Positions 59,209 to 59,317 of a stretch of 59,317 nucleotides of DNA are shown one piece after another; positions within the stretch are counted from its first letter, which is position 1, and every line of letters starts with the position of its first letter. This DNA comes from Archaeoglobaceae archaeon. GTDB taxonomy: Archaea; Halobacteriota; Archaeoglobi; Archaeoglobales; Archaeoglobaceae. Under the pieces are notes generated by a model. The model did not search any database and was not told the origin of the DNA. It saw only the letters and a program-made list of their open reading frames with translations. The position numbers were made by a program, and so were the translations under genes. The DNA lies in contig JANXDX010000006.1 in the NCBI GenBank assembly GCA_025058735.1, positions 1-59,317 of the forward strand. The letters are read 5' to 3'.

Positions 59209-59317
59209 ATGGCTTTAAAGATCACGATAAAGGGCAAAGTCCACGGCGTTGGCTACCGCCTCTTCTTACTTGAAGAAGCAGACTCGCTTTTCATCCCTTG
59301 CTTCGATGCTAAAAACG
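59209..59317 (+). CDS. Acylphosphatase-like protein (N-terminal fragment; continues past the window)
   Basis: 36 codons are visible. M-A-L-K-I-T-I-K-G-K-V-H-G-V-G-Y-R matches the acylphosphatase loop K-G-x-V-Q/H-G-V-G-F/Y-R, including the catalytic Arg. The next residues (L-F-L-L-E-E-A) deviate from small acylphosphatases, so a longer protein with an acylphosphatase-like start is possible. Truncated by the window edge. Confidence 0.6.
   Translation, partial: MALKITIKGKVHGVGYRLFLLEEADSLFIPCFDAKN

Overview
The window looks like the chromosome of a low-G+C, thermophilic, sulfate-reducing euryarchaeon of the Archaeoglobales type. This is inferred from gene content, not from a database search. 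Archaeal markers include family-D DNA polymerase large subunit, an archaeal histone, TFS, KEOPS Pcc1, ribosomal L1-L10(P0)-L12, SRP 7S RNA, and BRE/TATA promoters with short or absent leaders. DsrC with both C-terminal cysteines points to dissimilatory sulfite reduction. An Archaeoglobus-type ferritin with its ferric reductase, a fused hydroxyacyl-CoA dehydrogenase/crotonase, and both AMP- and ADP-forming acetyl-CoA synthetases fit the same group.

Layout. 1-2.7 kb: the end of a beta-helix surface protein and a coiled-coil protein with a nuclease-like fold. 2.7-8.2 kb: tRNA-Met, a TauE exporter, a SAM hydrolase/DUF61 pair, a K+/H+ antiporter pair and a decayed gene. 8.2-13 kb: ferritin/ferric reductase, an ornithine/arginine operon, dsrC and a small acidic protein. 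13-16.5 kb: a tightly overlapping PHP-Nudix-TFS-XRE/CBS-flippase operon whose first gene, a TrmB-type regulator, is now a pseudogene. 16.5-20.6 kb: an exact 44-bp promoter duplication in front of a cell-surface protein and an RND exporter. 20.7-26.5 kb: an F420-type oxidoreductase, a U32 protein, an apparent H/ACA guide RNA joined to tRNA-Lys, and an Lhr-type helicase. 26.5-30.7 kb: aspartokinase, DHH nuclease, Pcc1, DUF2150, SWIM and dUTPase-like genes. 30.8-34.8 kb: purine salvage, a CobT-like protein and cupin PGI. 34.8-41.5 kb: histone, ribosomal stalk operon, DUF166 and polC. 41.7-49.7 kb: tRNA-Arg, archaemetzincin with an RHH protein, acsA, a RAM protein, an HD protein, a Trm10-like protein and the beta-oxidation fusion. 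49.8-51 kb: pyruvoyl arginine decarboxylase, tRNA-Ile2(CAU) and SRP RNA. 51-54.7 kb: a beta-rich protein, a PUA protein, a cis-prenyltransferase-like protein without key catalytic residues, DUF92, and two unassigned proteins. 54.8-59.3 kb: a GNAT-acyl-CoA synthetase fusion, NAD kinase, an IMPase-type phosphatase and the start of an acylphosphatase-like gene.

Most genes lie in operons with 1-30 nt overlaps, so translational coupling is the rule. The long gaps often hold decayed coding sequence rather than being empty. The least expected items are the H/ACA RNA-tRNA transcript, the NgBR-like prenyltransferase homologue in a PUA operon, the duplicated leaderless promoter, and the placement of tRNA-Ile2 beside the enzyme that makes agmatine, the molecule that modifies its anticodon.
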